Shown here: piece by piece, positions 52,367 to 60,669 of the stretch
How the letters are laid out: every line of letters begins with the position of its first letter
Position numbering within the stretch: position 1 is the stretch's first letter
Translations under genes and position numbers: made by a program
Assembly (NCBI RefSeq): GCF_019083965.1
Contig: NZ_JAHRCY010000005.1
Location: 1-64,000 of the forward strand
Source: Catellatospora tritici
GTDB taxonomy: Bacteria > Actinomycetota > Actinomycetes > Mycobacteriales > Micromonosporaceae
Direction of reading: 5' to 3'
Length of the DNA: 64,000 nucleotides
Notes under the pieces: model-generated
Seen by the model: the letters and a program-made list of their open reading frames with translations, nothing else
The model's database searches: none
Told to the model about the DNA's origin: nothing

Positions 52367-55069
52367 TTGCGTACACATCGGCGTGACAAGCGACGACTCG
52401 CCCTGGCCACGCTCGCGGCCATGTCCTGCCTGCTGATCGGGGTGCCCGCCGCGGCCGACGACCCGGCCGCGGTGCGCGTCAACGAGGTCGAGTCCAGCGG
52501 CGGCAGCCCCGGCGACTGGGTGGAGCTGTTCAACGCGGGCACCGGCACGGTCGACCTGTCCGGCTGGATCGTCCGCGACAACGACGACACCCACACCTTC
52601 ACGGTGCCCGCCGGGACGACCCTGGCCGCGGGCGCCTACCTGGCCCTGGATGTCGAGACCGCATACGGGCTGGGCGGCGCGGACTCGGCGCGCCTGTACC
52701 TGCCCGACGGTATGACGCTGATCGACTCCTACGCGTGGACCGCGCACGCGGCCACGACGTACGGCCGCTGCCCGGACGGCACGGGTGCGGTCAAGGCCAC
52801 CACCGCCTCGACCAAGGGTGCCGCCAACGACTGCAGCAGCCCGGTGCGGGTCAATGAGGTGGAGTCGAGCGGTGGCAGCCCCGGCGACTGGGTGGAGCTG
52901 TTCAACGGGGGCGCCACAGCCGCCGACCTGTCCGGTTGGATCGTGCGGGACAACGACGACACGCACACGTTCACGGTCCCGGCCGGGACGTCGATCGCGG
53001 CCGGTGGCTTCCTGGCCCTGGACGTGGAGTCGGCGTACGGCCTCGGCGGTGCGGATTCGGCGCGGTTGTTCCTGCCCGACGGTGTGACGCTGGTGGACTC
53101 GTACACGTGGACCGCGCACGCCACCACGACCTACGGCCGCTGCCCCGACGCCACCGGCGCCTTCGCGGCCACGACCGCCCCGACCAAGGGCAGCGCCAAC
53201 GCCTGCGCCGGGCAGACCCCTGCGTCGACCTGGCCGGGCGGCAGCGCGGTGGCGACCGCCGACGCGGCCGACGTGTTCGGCGGTAACATGAGCGGCCTGG
53301 CCTACCAGGGCTCGGGTGTGCTGTGGGCGGTCAAGAACGGTCCGGGCACGCTATACCGCCTGGTCCGCGACGGCGCGAACTGGACCCCGGACCCGACCGA
53401 CGGCTGGGCGTCGGGCAAGGCGCTGCACTACGCCGACGGCACCGGTGACCTCGACTCCGAGGGCGTGGCCCTGTCCGGGGCAGGCCCGGCGGGCGGGGTT
53501 TACGTGGCGACCGAGCGCGACAACGCCGCGAGCGGCGTGAGCCTGCCGAAGATCGTCCGCTTCGACGTCGGCGGCACCGGCAGCAGCCTCGACGCGACGG
53601 CGGAGTGGAACCTGACCGCCGACCTGCCCACCGTGGGCGCCAACGCGGGGCTGGAGGGCATCACCTGGATTCCGGACTCCTATCTGGTCGCGGGCGGGTT
53701 CCGGGACGAGCGGACGGGTTCGGCGTACCGGCCCGCCGACTACCCGGGCCACGGTGACGGCCTGTTCTTCGTCGGGCTGGAGGCCAACGGCTCGGTCTAC
53801 GCCTACGCGCTGGACCAGGCCGGTGGCGCCTACACCCGGGTGGCGACCTTCGCCAGCGGGTTCCCGGGCGTGATGGACCTGGTGTTCGAGCCGGAGACCG
53901 GGCTGCTGTGGACGGTCTGCGACGACACCTGCCACGGCCGCACCGCCACGTTCGACCTCGACGCACAGGGCAGGTTCGCGGCCACGGCCGTCTACGAGCG
54001 CCCAGCGGGCATGCCCGACTACAACAACGAGGGCTTCACGATCGCGCCGCAGTCGGAGTGCGTCGCCGGGTTCAAGGCCGGGTACTGGTCCGACGACACC
54101 AACGACGGCGGCCACGCGCTGCGTGCCGGTACCCTGCCCTGCACCGACCTCGACGCCGACGACGACGGCATCCTCGACGCCGTCGACCCGGCCCCGACCG
54201 ACCCGGCCAACGCGACGTTCGCCGACGCGGCCACCTCGGGCCGGATCGTCGATGCGGGCGGCCGCCAGGTCACCGTCGCCGACGCGGCCGCCCCGGCGGG
54301 CGTACGGGTCGACGTCGGCGCGGGCACCCGGCCGGTCCGGATCCAGCTCACCGGCAGCGCCGCGACGATCAGCCTCGGCCAGGGCGCCTACGTGCTGACC
54401 GGCACCGGCGTGGCCGTGCGCGACGGCGAGCCAGCCGTCGTCGCGGTCACGGTGAAGGCGGTCCCGGTCGAGCTGACCGTCGGGCTCGGCGGCTCGGTCG
54501 TGTTCACCGAGACGACCTCCGGCGCGACCGTGACGGGGTTGACCGGCATCGGCTCGACCGGCCCGGTCACCGTACGGGCCACCACGATGGCCGCCGACGC
54601 GTGCACCGGCATCGCGGTGCGCGCGGTCATCGTGGGCAGCACCGCCAACGAGGTGATCGACGGCAGCACCGGTGCGGACCTGATCGTCGGGGTGGGTGGC
54701 AACGACGTCGTCAATGGCAACGGCGGCGACGACTGCGTGGCCACCGGGTCCGGCAACGACGTCATCACCACGGCCGGCGGGTCGGACTGGATCGACGCGG
54801 GCAACGGCAACAACGTGGTCCGGGCCGGATCCGGCGCGAACACCGTGCGGACCGGGTCGGGCAACGACACGGTGACCACCGGGGACGGCGCTGACATCAT
54901 CGACGCGGGCAACGGCAACAACAGCGTGAACGCGGGGGCGGGCGACGACCGTATCGTCACCGGCACCGGCAACGACGCCGTGGACTGCGGCGCGGGAGCC
55001 GACGCGGCCTTCGCCGGGCGTGGCAACAACGCCAACGCGGGCGGCCGCTGCGAGACGTTCGGGGTGTAG
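52367..55069 (+). CDS. Secreted surface protein: tandem lamin-tail domains, propeller and RTX repeats
   Basis: 900 residues. The start is TTG 52367 with AAGGA at 52356-52360; it gives a good Sec signal (1-31). Two lamin-tail domains follow ('VRVNEVESSGGSPGDWVELF...' at 36-160 and again at 160-284), near-identical in DNA and protein. A beta-propeller (about 290-590) resembles esterase-like/phytase-like proteins ('GLEGITWIPDSYLVAGGF', 'NEGFTIAPQSEC'). A calcium-binding 'DLDADDDGILDAVDPAP' stretch follows, then a 100-residue beta domain and finally RTX-type nonapeptides ('GGNDVVNGNGGDDCV', 'GNGNNVVRAGSGANTV'). It probably binds calcium and the cell surface. Confidence 0.9.
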   Translation: MRTHRRDKRRLALATLAAMSCLLIGVPAAADDPAAVRVNEVESSGGSPGDWVELFNAGTGTVDLSGWIVRDNDDTHTFTVPAGTTLAAGAYLALDVETAYGLGGADSARLYLPDGMTLIDSYAWTAHAATTYGRCPDGTGAVKATTASTKGAANDCSSPVRVNEVESSGGSPGDWVELFNGGATAADLSGWIVRDNDDTHTFTVPAGTSIAAGGFLALDVESAYGLGGADSARLFLPDGVTLVDSYTWTAHATTTYGRCPDATGAFAATTAPTKGSANACAGQTPASTWPGGSAVATADAADVFGGNMSGLAYQGSGVLWAVKNGPGTLYRLVRDGANWTPDPTDGWASGKALHYADGTGDLDSEGVALSGAGPAGGVYVATERDNAASGVSLPKIVRFDVGGTGSSLDATAEWNLTADLPTVGANAGLEGITWIPDSYLVAGGFRDERTGSAYRPADYPGHGDGLFFVGLEANGSVYAYALDQAGGAYTRVATFASGFPGVMDLVFEPETGLLWTVCDDTCHGRTATFDLDAQGRFAATAVYERPAGMPDYNNEGFTIAPQSECVAGFKAGYWSDDTNDGGHALRAGTLPCTDLDADDDGILDAVDPAPTDPANATFADAATSGRIVDAGGRQVTVADAAAPAGVRVDVGAGTRPVRIQLTGSAATISLGQGAYVLTGTGVAVRDGEPAVVAVTVKAVPVELTVGLGGSVVFTETTSGATVTGLTGIGSTGPVTVRATTMAADACTGIAVRAVIVGSTANEVIDGSTGADLIVGVGGNDVVNGNGGDDCVATGSGNDVITTAGGSDWIDAGNGNNVVRAGSGANTVRTGSGNDTVTTGDGADIIDAGNGNNSVNAGAGDDRIVTGTGNDAVDCGAGADAAFAGRGNNANAGGRCETFGV
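52472..53215 (+). repeat. 372-bp tandem duplication encoding the two lamin-tail domains
   Basis: The unit beginning at 52472 recurs at 52844 with the same 372-nt period and high identity. The differences are largely synonymous, so the copies diverged under protein-level constraint. Confidence 0.85.
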
Positions 55070-55083
55070 CCCGTATCTGAAAC

Positions 55084-55115
55084 CGACGGGGGTCCGGTTC
55101 GCCGGGCCCCCGTCG
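55084..55115. terminator. Strong terminator hairpin
   Basis: A 14-bp stem with one G-T pair (55084-55097 with 55102-55115) and a TTCG tetraloop between convergent genes. Confidence 0.85.
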
Positions 55116-55132
55116 TCGTCCCGCGTACTCGC

Positions 55133-55825
55133 TCAGGCGAGGGCGGGTGTGCGGCGGACGCCCCGTACGAGCAGGTAGCCGACCATCCAGCACTCGGCGA
55201 TGCCCGCGGGCGCGGTCAGCACGGTGCCGGCCGCGTCGCTGAGCCCAGGCACCAGGAACTGGGCCAGCGTGTCGGCGAGGTAGCCGACACAGCCGATGAC
55301 GAGCGCGACGCCGAGGGCCCGGGGGAACAGGCCGGAGCGGTACGCCAGGTAGCCCAGCGGCGCCAGCCACAGTCCGAAGAAGATCTGCGCCACGATGAAC
55401 CCGTCGAAGTTCATGTCGAGCAGCAGCAGAACCAGTGATCGGGACTGGGACTCGCCGAGACCGGCGTAGCCGCCCGGGTCGGTCGCCAGCCGCAGCGCCG
55501 CGTAGTGGAACACCGCGTTGAGGCACATGATCGCGACCGCGACCGCCACGAAGGCGACCATGGCTCGGGCGACGTGCTGGTTCACCTGCGCCAGCAGCCG
55601 ATGGAAGCCCAGTACCACGAAGAGGAACAGGGTGGCCTGGAGCAGGTCGGCCACGAATCCGAACCGGACCAGGTCGGCGTGCGCGACGACGTTGGCGGCG
55701 GTCGCGGCGGCGTCGCCGGGTACGCGGACCAGGGCTTTCACGTAGAGGAAGGCGAACGCGCCGAAGATCGCGACGCCTAGGTAGAGCGCGCCGGTGATCC
55801 TGGCTGTCCGTTGCGGAGAGGTCAT
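55133..55825 (-). CDS. DUF4386 membrane protein
   Basis: 230 residues from ATG 55825; the upstream part of the longer ORF is shadow. 'SPQRTARITGALYLGVAIFGAFAFLYVKALVRVPGDAAATAANVVAHADLVRFGFVADLLQATLFLFVVLGFHRLL' is diagnostic of the DUF4386 family (six hydrophobic helices), with 'LVLLLLDMNFDGFIVAQIFFGLWLAPLGYL' in the second half. These genes are often linked to small regulators. The function is unknown. The palindromes at 55899-55963 are probably its operator. Confidence 0.9.
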   Translation of the reverse strand: MTSPQRTARITGALYLGVAIFGAFAFLYVKALVRVPGDAAATAANVVAHADLVRFGFVADLLQATLFLFVVLGFHRLLAQVNQHVARAMVAFVAVAVAIMCLNAVFHYAALRLATDPGGYAGLGESQSRSLVLLLLDMNFDGFIVAQIFFGLWLAPLGYLAYRSGLFPRALGVALVIGCVGYLADTLAQFLVPGLSDAAGTVLTAPAGIAECWMVGYLLVRGVRRTPALA

Positions 55826-55898
55826 GACGGGTCCTCGCTGAGGTCGGCAGTGGAAGCGGCCGAGACCGTACGCCGCGCGCAGGCGCCGGATGCCGCGT

Positions 55899-55963
55899 GA
55901 TGTCAAATATTTCTGACATCACGAAGGTAAGGAATTCTCGACATGATGTCAAGAATTCCTTAC
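55899..55963. promoter_or_regulatory. Nested palindromes, probable operator of the DUF4386 gene
   Basis: The AT-rich stretch contains three symmetric elements: GATGTCA-8 nt-TGACATC (55899-55920), GTAAGGAATTCT with its complement (55927-55938 and 55952-55963, 13-nt spacer), and GACAT-G-ATGTC inside that spacer. TGTCA half-sites recur, as in TetR- or MarR-type operators. Confidence 0.65.
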
Positions 55964-55997
55964 ATCGCCAGCGTGTGCGCATCCGGACAGACGCAGC

Positions 55998-56029
55998 GGC
56001 CCGGACCGCGCCGATGCGCCGTCCGGGCC
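55998..56029 (-). terminator. Terminator hairpin of the beta-lactam-like operon
   Basis: A 9-bp stem GGCCCGGAC/GTCCGGGCC (55998-56006 with 56021-56029) lies 14 nt past the stop of the radical SAM gene. Confidence 0.6.
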
Positions 56030-56042
56030 CTGTGTGCGTACG

Positions 56043-57413
56043 TCAGGCGGGCTGCGGCTCCGCCAGCAGGTGGCCCTGCCGGACCGACTCGACCATGCGA
56101 CCGAACGCGTCGTCGGTGCTGAAGTAGAAGACCCCCGGTCCGTCGCCGTCGCCGCCGCGGTTGCTCGCCGCCAGCAGCAGCCCCGCCACCCGCTCGTAGA
56201 AGCGGGCCGGGTCCAGGCGGGTCGGGAACAGCGTGTGGTAGCAGTCGAACAGTTCCGGGTCGTCGCTGATCAGGTCGTGGCGCACCTCGTCGTACAGGTC
56301 GGTGCCCGGCAGGGGAGTGAGCACCGAGAAGCTGGGCATGTCCACGCCCAGCTCGTCGATGGTGCGGTGCAGCCGGTCGAAGTCGGCGTCGTCCCAGCCG
56401 GGCCGCACGATGAAGTTCGCCCGCACCTTCACCCCGAGGCCGTGGAACAGGTCCATCGCCTGCCGCGTCTGCCCCGAGTCGGTGCCTTTGTGGTAGCCGT
56501 CCAGCTCGTTGTCGGTCATCGACTCCGCGCCGATCAGCACCGAGTCCAGCCCCACCTGTGCCCACCGCGTGATCACGTCCGGCCGTCGCGTGGCCGTGTC
56601 GGTGCGCACGTACATGTGGTACCGCTTGTCCAGGCCGTCCTGCTCGATCGCGTCGGCCAGTTCCAGCATCCGCTGCGGCTGGATGAACGCCTCGTCGTCG
56701 ACGACGTAGATGTTGCGGTTGGGGATGTCGTTCAGCTCCCCGACGATCCGCTCGGCCTCCTTGACCAGATAACGCCGGTCGGTCATCCGCCACAGCGAGC
56801 AGAAGTTGCACTGGTACGGGCACCCGGCGCTGAACCGCGCCAGTGCCACCGGCCGGTAGATCGAGTGGAAATAGTCCTCGCGATGATGGGCCAGCAGCGT
56901 CCGGTCCGGCCGGGGCAGCTCGTTCAGGCTGGCCGGCGCCGGTTTGGTGATCCGCCGCAGCTCGGCCCGCGCCTGGTAGGGCGCCAGCCCGATCGTCGGC
57001 AGCACCGGCTGCCCCGCCTCCAGCGCCGCGACCAGGTGCCGCACCGGACCGGCGCCCTCACCGGCCACGACCCAGTCCGCGGCGAACCCGTCCAGCCACT
57101 CCGTCGACACCGTCGGGTGGTGTCCACCGATCATCAGCGGCACATCCGGCCACAGCCGCTTGGCCTCCTTGGTGACCGCACGGGCCACGTGCACGTTGGT
57201 CGTGTACGGCACCGCGACGCCGACCAGGTCCGGCGCCTCGTGCGACTGCGCCCACTCGGCCAACGGCGGATCGAGCCGCAGGTCGACGATCCGGACGTCG
57301 TGGTGGTCGCGCAGCGCCCCCGCCAGGTACTCCAGCGGCAGGGGTTCACAGCAGCTGAGCTGGTCGCTCAGCACCGCGCGGGGATTGCGTGGCCATACCA
57401 GCAGGATCCGCAC
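56043..57413 (-). CDS. B12-binding-type radical SAM enzyme of the carbapenem-like operon
   Basis: 456 residues from ATG 57413. The N-terminal Rossmann-like cobalamin-binding region ('ILLVWPRNPRAVLSDQLSCCEPLPLEYLAGAL...VGVAVPYTTNVHVARAV...LMIGGHHPTV') lacks a DxHxxG motif, as in class B methyltransferases. The radical SAM core has Cys188, Cys192 and Cys195 ('AGCPYQCNFCSLW') for the 4Fe-4S cluster, then 'IYVVDDEAF', 'VLIGAESM' and 'VLTPLPGTDLYDE'. Thienamycin clusters contain three such enzymes (ThnK, ThnL, ThnP); here one is visible. It is the last gene of the operon, 10 nt past the ligase. A C-methylation or thioether role is inference. Confidence 0.9.
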   Translation of the reverse strand: MRILLVWPRNPRAVLSDQLSCCEPLPLEYLAGALRDHHDVRIVDLRLDPPLAEWAQSHEAPDLVGVAVPYTTNVHVARAVTKEAKRLWPDVPLMIGGHHPTVSTEWLDGFAADWVVAGEGAGPVRHLVAALEAGQPVLPTIGLAPYQARAELRRITKPAPASLNELPRPDRTLLAHHREDYFHSIYRPVALARFSAGCPYQCNFCSLWRMTDRRYLVKEAERIVGELNDIPNRNIYVVDDEAFIQPQRMLELADAIEQDGLDKRYHMYVRTDTATRRPDVITRWAQVGLDSVLIGAESMTDNELDGYHKGTDSGQTRQAMDLFHGLGVKVRANFIVRPGWDDADFDRLHRTIDELGVDMPSFSVLTPLPGTDLYDEVRHDLISDDPELFDCYHTLFPTRLDPARFYERVAGLLLAASNRGGDGDGPGVFYFSTDDAFGRMVESVRQGHLLAEPQPA

Positions 57414-57423
57414 GTTCGCCTCC

Positions 57424-58548
57424 TCAGTAGACGCCTTCTACCCGGCCCAGCTGGGTGAACTCGGGGCTGTACGGGTCGCCCAGCCACGGCCACGGGAACT
57501 CCTCGGCGGCCTCGCCGTAGGGCCGCACCCGCCGCCCCCGGTCACGCTCCAGGAACCCGGGGATGAGCTGGTCGTCGGTGAGCCGCCACACCCGCACCCG
57601 ACCCTCGTCGCCGAACGGCACCGGCGCGCCCTCGTCGTCGACCAGGTCCAGCAGCACGTACGGCGAGCACGGGATGTAGACGACGCGGTGGTCATCGGCG
57701 TCCTCGAACGGCTTCTGCCAGCTGATCCCGGTGGTGGAGGTGCCGTACACCCCGATCACCGGCACGCCCGGGAACACCGATTCGCGCAGCAGCCGGTTGG
57801 TCTCCGGCTCCATCGTGGTGCCCGCGTGCACGATCGCCCGCACCCCGGCGAACAGACCCGGGTCCAGGTACTCCGGCAGCATCTCCAGCAACCGCGAGGT
57901 GCAGAACATGACGCCGATCCGCTGGCTGACCACGATCGCCTCGATCTGGTCCCAGATGTGGCGCACGTACCGGTCCGAGGCGGCGGTCATCCCCTCCTCG
58001 CCGTAGATCTTCACGATCCGGGGGTCGAGGTCGATGGAGAAGCAGCGCCCGCCCCGGCTCTCGGCGAAGTCGACGATGAGCCGCCCCGTGGTGTGCGGCC
58101 CCATCGGCCCGATGAACAGCCAGTTCTCGTTTCGGGGCACGCCGTAGCGGTCCATGAACGCGTGCGAGAACTCCCGCACCCGCTTCCAGTACGTCGACCC
58201 CCACGTGCCGTGTTTGGGCAGGCCGGTGGTGCCGCCGGTCTGCGATGCCCACAGGAACCGTTCGCTCGCGACGACGTCGGCGGGGATGAAGTCCTCGACC
58301 GGGCGGCGCCGGGTCGCCTCCTCGTAGGCGAGCTGGTCGTCCTCGTCCCGCAGACCCACCAGGGCCTGCGCGTCGGCGAACCCGCCGACCTTGTCGTACC
58401 CGGACGCGCCCAGGGCGGCGTCGCGGTCGCGCCAGTACGGCGAGCCGGTGTCGGGGTGCAGGTGGCGGCGGATGATCCGGACGACGTCGTCGTCGGTCAC
58501 CGGCCTGAGTCCGGTGGACGGCGGCACGGGGCCTCCTTCGGGTGTCAC
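57424..58548 (-). CDS. LuxE/ThnN-like adenylating enzyme (AMP-binding)
   Basis: 374 residues from GTG 58548, with a GTGA overlap to the reductase gene. The ATP loop is 'ASQTGGTTGLPKHGTWGS' (101-118). The second core motif is 'PVIGVYGTSTTGISWQKPF'. The late part, 'VYIPCSPYVLLDLVDDEGAPVPFGDEGRVRVWRLTD', matches phenylacetate-CoA ligase/LuxE-type ANL enzymes. It is shorter than a full ligase and close to LuxE size. Pairing with a LuxC-like reductase implies ATP-driven activation of a carboxylate for reduction. ThnN of the thienamycin cluster is the analogue I recall. Confidence 0.88.
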   Translation of the reverse strand: MTPEGGPVPPSTGLRPVTDDDVVRIIRRHLHPDTGSPYWRDRDAALGASGYDKVGGFADAQALVGLRDEDDQLAYEEATRRRPVEDFIPADVVASERFLWASQTGGTTGLPKHGTWGSTYWKRVREFSHAFMDRYGVPRNENWLFIGPMGPHTTGRLIVDFAESRGGRCFSIDLDPRIVKIYGEEGMTAASDRYVRHIWDQIEAIVVSQRIGVMFCTSRLLEMLPEYLDPGLFAGVRAIVHAGTTMEPETNRLLRESVFPGVPVIGVYGTSTTGISWQKPFEDADDHRVVYIPCSPYVLLDLVDDEGAPVPFGDEGRVRVWRLTDDQLIPGFLERDRGRRVRPYGEAAEEFPWPWLGDPYSPEFTQLGRVEGVY

Positions 58549-59930
58549 GCGCCGGTGTGCAGCGCCTTCTTCTGGAACAGGAAGTCGGCCAGGTAGCCCT
58601 CCTGCGGGTCGACCGGCTCGTACGCCCGGTCGACGTGCCCGCCGGAGAAGACCTTGGTGATGCCGGGTTCGGCCAGCAGCCGCTCGACCAGCTCCGGGTC
58701 ATCGCCGACCACGGACACGATCAGCGAGGGGCTGCACACGGCGGCAACGCGCTCGCGGGTCACCGGCGCCACGACGGTGCACGGGAACGGCAGCTCCATC
58801 CCGAACAGTGCCGAGCCCGGCTCGACCAGCAGCACGGTCGGGCGTAGGAACACCGTGCCGTCGAGCTCGACCAGCAGCTCACGGCCCAGGCCCGTGGCCG
58901 CGGTGACGTCCACGGCCCCCGCCGCGATCTCGCGGCGCAGCAGCCGGACCAGGTCGTCGGCGAGTCTGCGCGCGGGGAACGCGGGCACCCGCGCGGCCGG
59001 ATCGGCCAGCGGCAGCACCGGGTACGCCGCGAACGCCTCGGCCAGCCGCCGCGCCGCCGACGCCGCGTCGGCCCGGTCACCGACGACGGCCAGGGCACTC
59101 ATGTTGGTGCACAGCCGACCGGAGCCCTGGAACGCCAGCCGGGCCAGCCGGTCCCAGGTCTCGGGCGCCGGATCGGCGTCGGGCAGCACGGTCTTGCTGC
59201 GGCCGAAGTGGTAGGTCTTCAGCCGGGCGGGGGACAGGTCCGGCGGGGCGTCCTCACCGGGCCACACCACCTGGTCGGCCAGGCGCAGCCAGGTCGGGGC
59301 GTCGCCGTGGCACACCGAGACGGCGCCCGGCGGCAGGCCCTCGGCGTACAGCGCGGCGACGAAGATGCCCGCCACGAACGGATCGCGGTCGGAGGTGTTG
59401 ACCAGGGTCGGTCGCCGGGCGGCCAGCACCTGCAGCCACTCGATCATGATGGTGGGGAAGTTCGCGGGCACCCGCACCATGCAGGTGCTTCCGGCAGGCA
59501 GCCACCGCCACGGCCGCCCGCACACGCCGGTGCGGTACGCCGAAAGGCTCCCATCGGGGGACTGGGCGGACAGGATCGCGTCAAGGTGGTCCAGGTGGTC
59601 GGCGACGGCGGCGACCCCACGCAGCACCCGCAGCCGGGGCAGGCCGGTCGCCGCCGACAGCGCGTCCAGCTCGCGGTCGTGCCGCCCGGCCTCCAGCTCG
59701 CGCCGCACCCGGGCCCCGGCCCTGGTGAACAGGTCGAACCAGGCCTGGTCGTCGACCTCGCGCAGCGCCGGGGCGACCTGTCTGGCCTGCTGCACCATCT
59801 GCTGCTGGACGAGACGTCCGGCGACGGACACGCGCGCGACCACGGAACCGTCCGCGCCGGTCAGAGCGCGGCTGCTCGAGGTCGTCAAGGCCCGGTCGCC
59901 GAGCCAGATGGGCACGTCGAGGTCGGTCAC
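58545..59930 (-). CDS. LuxC/ThnO-like acyl reductase (aldehyde dehydrogenase fold)
   Basis: 461 residues from GTG 59930, overlapping both neighbours by 4 nt; the longer ORF to 60665 is shadow. 'SVAGRLVQQQMVQQARQVAPAL' and 'LPAGSTCMVRVPANFPTIMIEWLQVLAARRPTLVNTSDRDPF' are the cofactor-binding part. The nucleophile is Cys274 in 'GSGRLCTNMSALAVV'. 'PDLSPARLKTYHFGRSKTVL' precedes it. LuxC-type enzymes reduce an activated acyl group to an aldehyde with NADPH. In this operon it would take the acyl-AMP or thioester made by the neighbouring LuxE-like enzyme. The product identity is unknown. Confidence 0.88.
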   Translation of the reverse strand: MTDLDVPIWLGDRALTTSSSRALTGADGSVVARVSVAGRLVQQQMVQQARQVAPALREVDDQAWFDLFTRAGARVRRELEAGRHDRELDALSAATGLPRLRVLRGVAAVADHLDHLDAILSAQSPDGSLSAYRTGVCGRPWRWLPAGSTCMVRVPANFPTIMIEWLQVLAARRPTLVNTSDRDPFVAGIFVAALYAEGLPPGAVSVCHGDAPTWLRLADQVVWPGEDAPPDLSPARLKTYHFGRSKTVLPDADPAPETWDRLARLAFQGSGRLCTNMSALAVVGDRADAASAARRLAEAFAAYPVLPLADPAARVPAFPARRLADDLVRLLRREIAAGAVDVTAATGLGRELLVELDGTVFLRPTVLLVEPGSALFGMELPFPCTVVAPVTRERVAAVCSPSLIVSVVGDDPELVERLLAEPGITKVFSGGHVDRAYEPVDPQEGYLADFLFQKKALHTGA

Positions 59931-60667
59931 GCGGCAGCCCCCTTCGTGAGCGGCGCGGCGGCTTCGGCCGGTAGGCGTACGGGCGCCCACGTGTCGGCGG
60001 CGGGATCGGCGGTGAAGTCGTAGCGCAGCAGCCCGTCCGCGCCCAGGGCGAGCAGCGCGGCCGAGGTGGACGCGTAGCGGCGGCCACCGTGTTCGGTGTC
60101 GACGAGCAGGTCGTGCGGCGGTTCGGTCCAGGCACCCCAGGCAGACGTCGGGGTCAGCCCGGGTCGCGGGTCCGGTTCGGGCAGGGTGGCCAACCAGGCC
60201 AGGGCCGTGCGGGCGCGCGGGTGGTCGGGATCGTCGAGTCCCGGGTACAGCAGCACGTGCCGTCCCGCCCCGACCTCGGCCTGCCGCAGCGCGCTGCCGT
60301 CCCAGCTCCACACGGTCAGCCCGTCGGGCCGGATCCGCAGCGCGTGGAAGCCGCCGCGCGCCCTCGCCACCCAGTCCGCCGCCGGGTCGGCGGCGTCCGA
60401 CAGCAGCCGTAGCGGCAGTTCGCCGCGGCTGAGTGTCCCGCCGGTCGCGGCGGGCGCCGCGTTGACCACCACGGCCGCGCTGGTCGTGGCCGGGTCGACC
60501 GCGAGCCAGGTGCCGCCGGACTCCAGATCCAGGCCGCCGATCAGCGACGATCCGGGCCAGTGGGCGGCCGGGGGGAGCCAGGGTCGGTCGGTGAACTCGT
60601 CGCGTACCGCCAGCAGCAGCACCGGCCAGCGGGTGTCCGGCGCGTATCGCAGCGCGACCGTGCACAC
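59927..60667 (-). CDS. NRDE/TANGO2-family protein within the carbapenem-like operon
   Basis: 246 residues from GTG 60667, two nucleotides after the beta-lactam synthetase-like stop. This start gives 'MCTVALRYAPDTRWPVLLL', with the Cys directly after Met, as in N-terminal nucleophile hydrolases of the TANGO2/NRDE group. 'AVRDEFTDRPWLPPAAHW' contains the family's NRDE-like motif (VRDE here) and 'LIGGLDLESGGTWLAVDP' follows. TANGO2 proteins are poorly understood; haem and lipid roles are proposed. In a biosynthetic operon an amide hydrolase or trimming role is possible, comparable in principle to the Ntn-hydrolase ThnT, but the two are not homologous. Confidence 0.88.
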   Translation of the reverse strand: MCTVALRYAPDTRWPVLLLAVRDEFTDRPWLPPAAHWPGSSLIGGLDLESGGTWLAVDPATTSAAVVVNAAPAATGGTLSRGELPLRLLSDAADPAADWVARARGGFHALRIRPDGLTVWSWDGSALRQAEVGAGRHVLLYPGLDDPDHPRARTALAWLATLPEPDPRPGLTPTSAWGAWTEPPHDLLVDTEHGGRRYASTSAALLALGADGLLRYDFTADPAADTWAPVRLPAEAAAPLTKGAAA

Positions 60668-60669
60668 GG

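Noticed and set aside
57424-59930. Bioluminescence (lux) operon
   Set aside because: LuxC- and LuxE-like genes are present but no luxA, luxB or luxD; the neighbours are CarA/CarB homologues.
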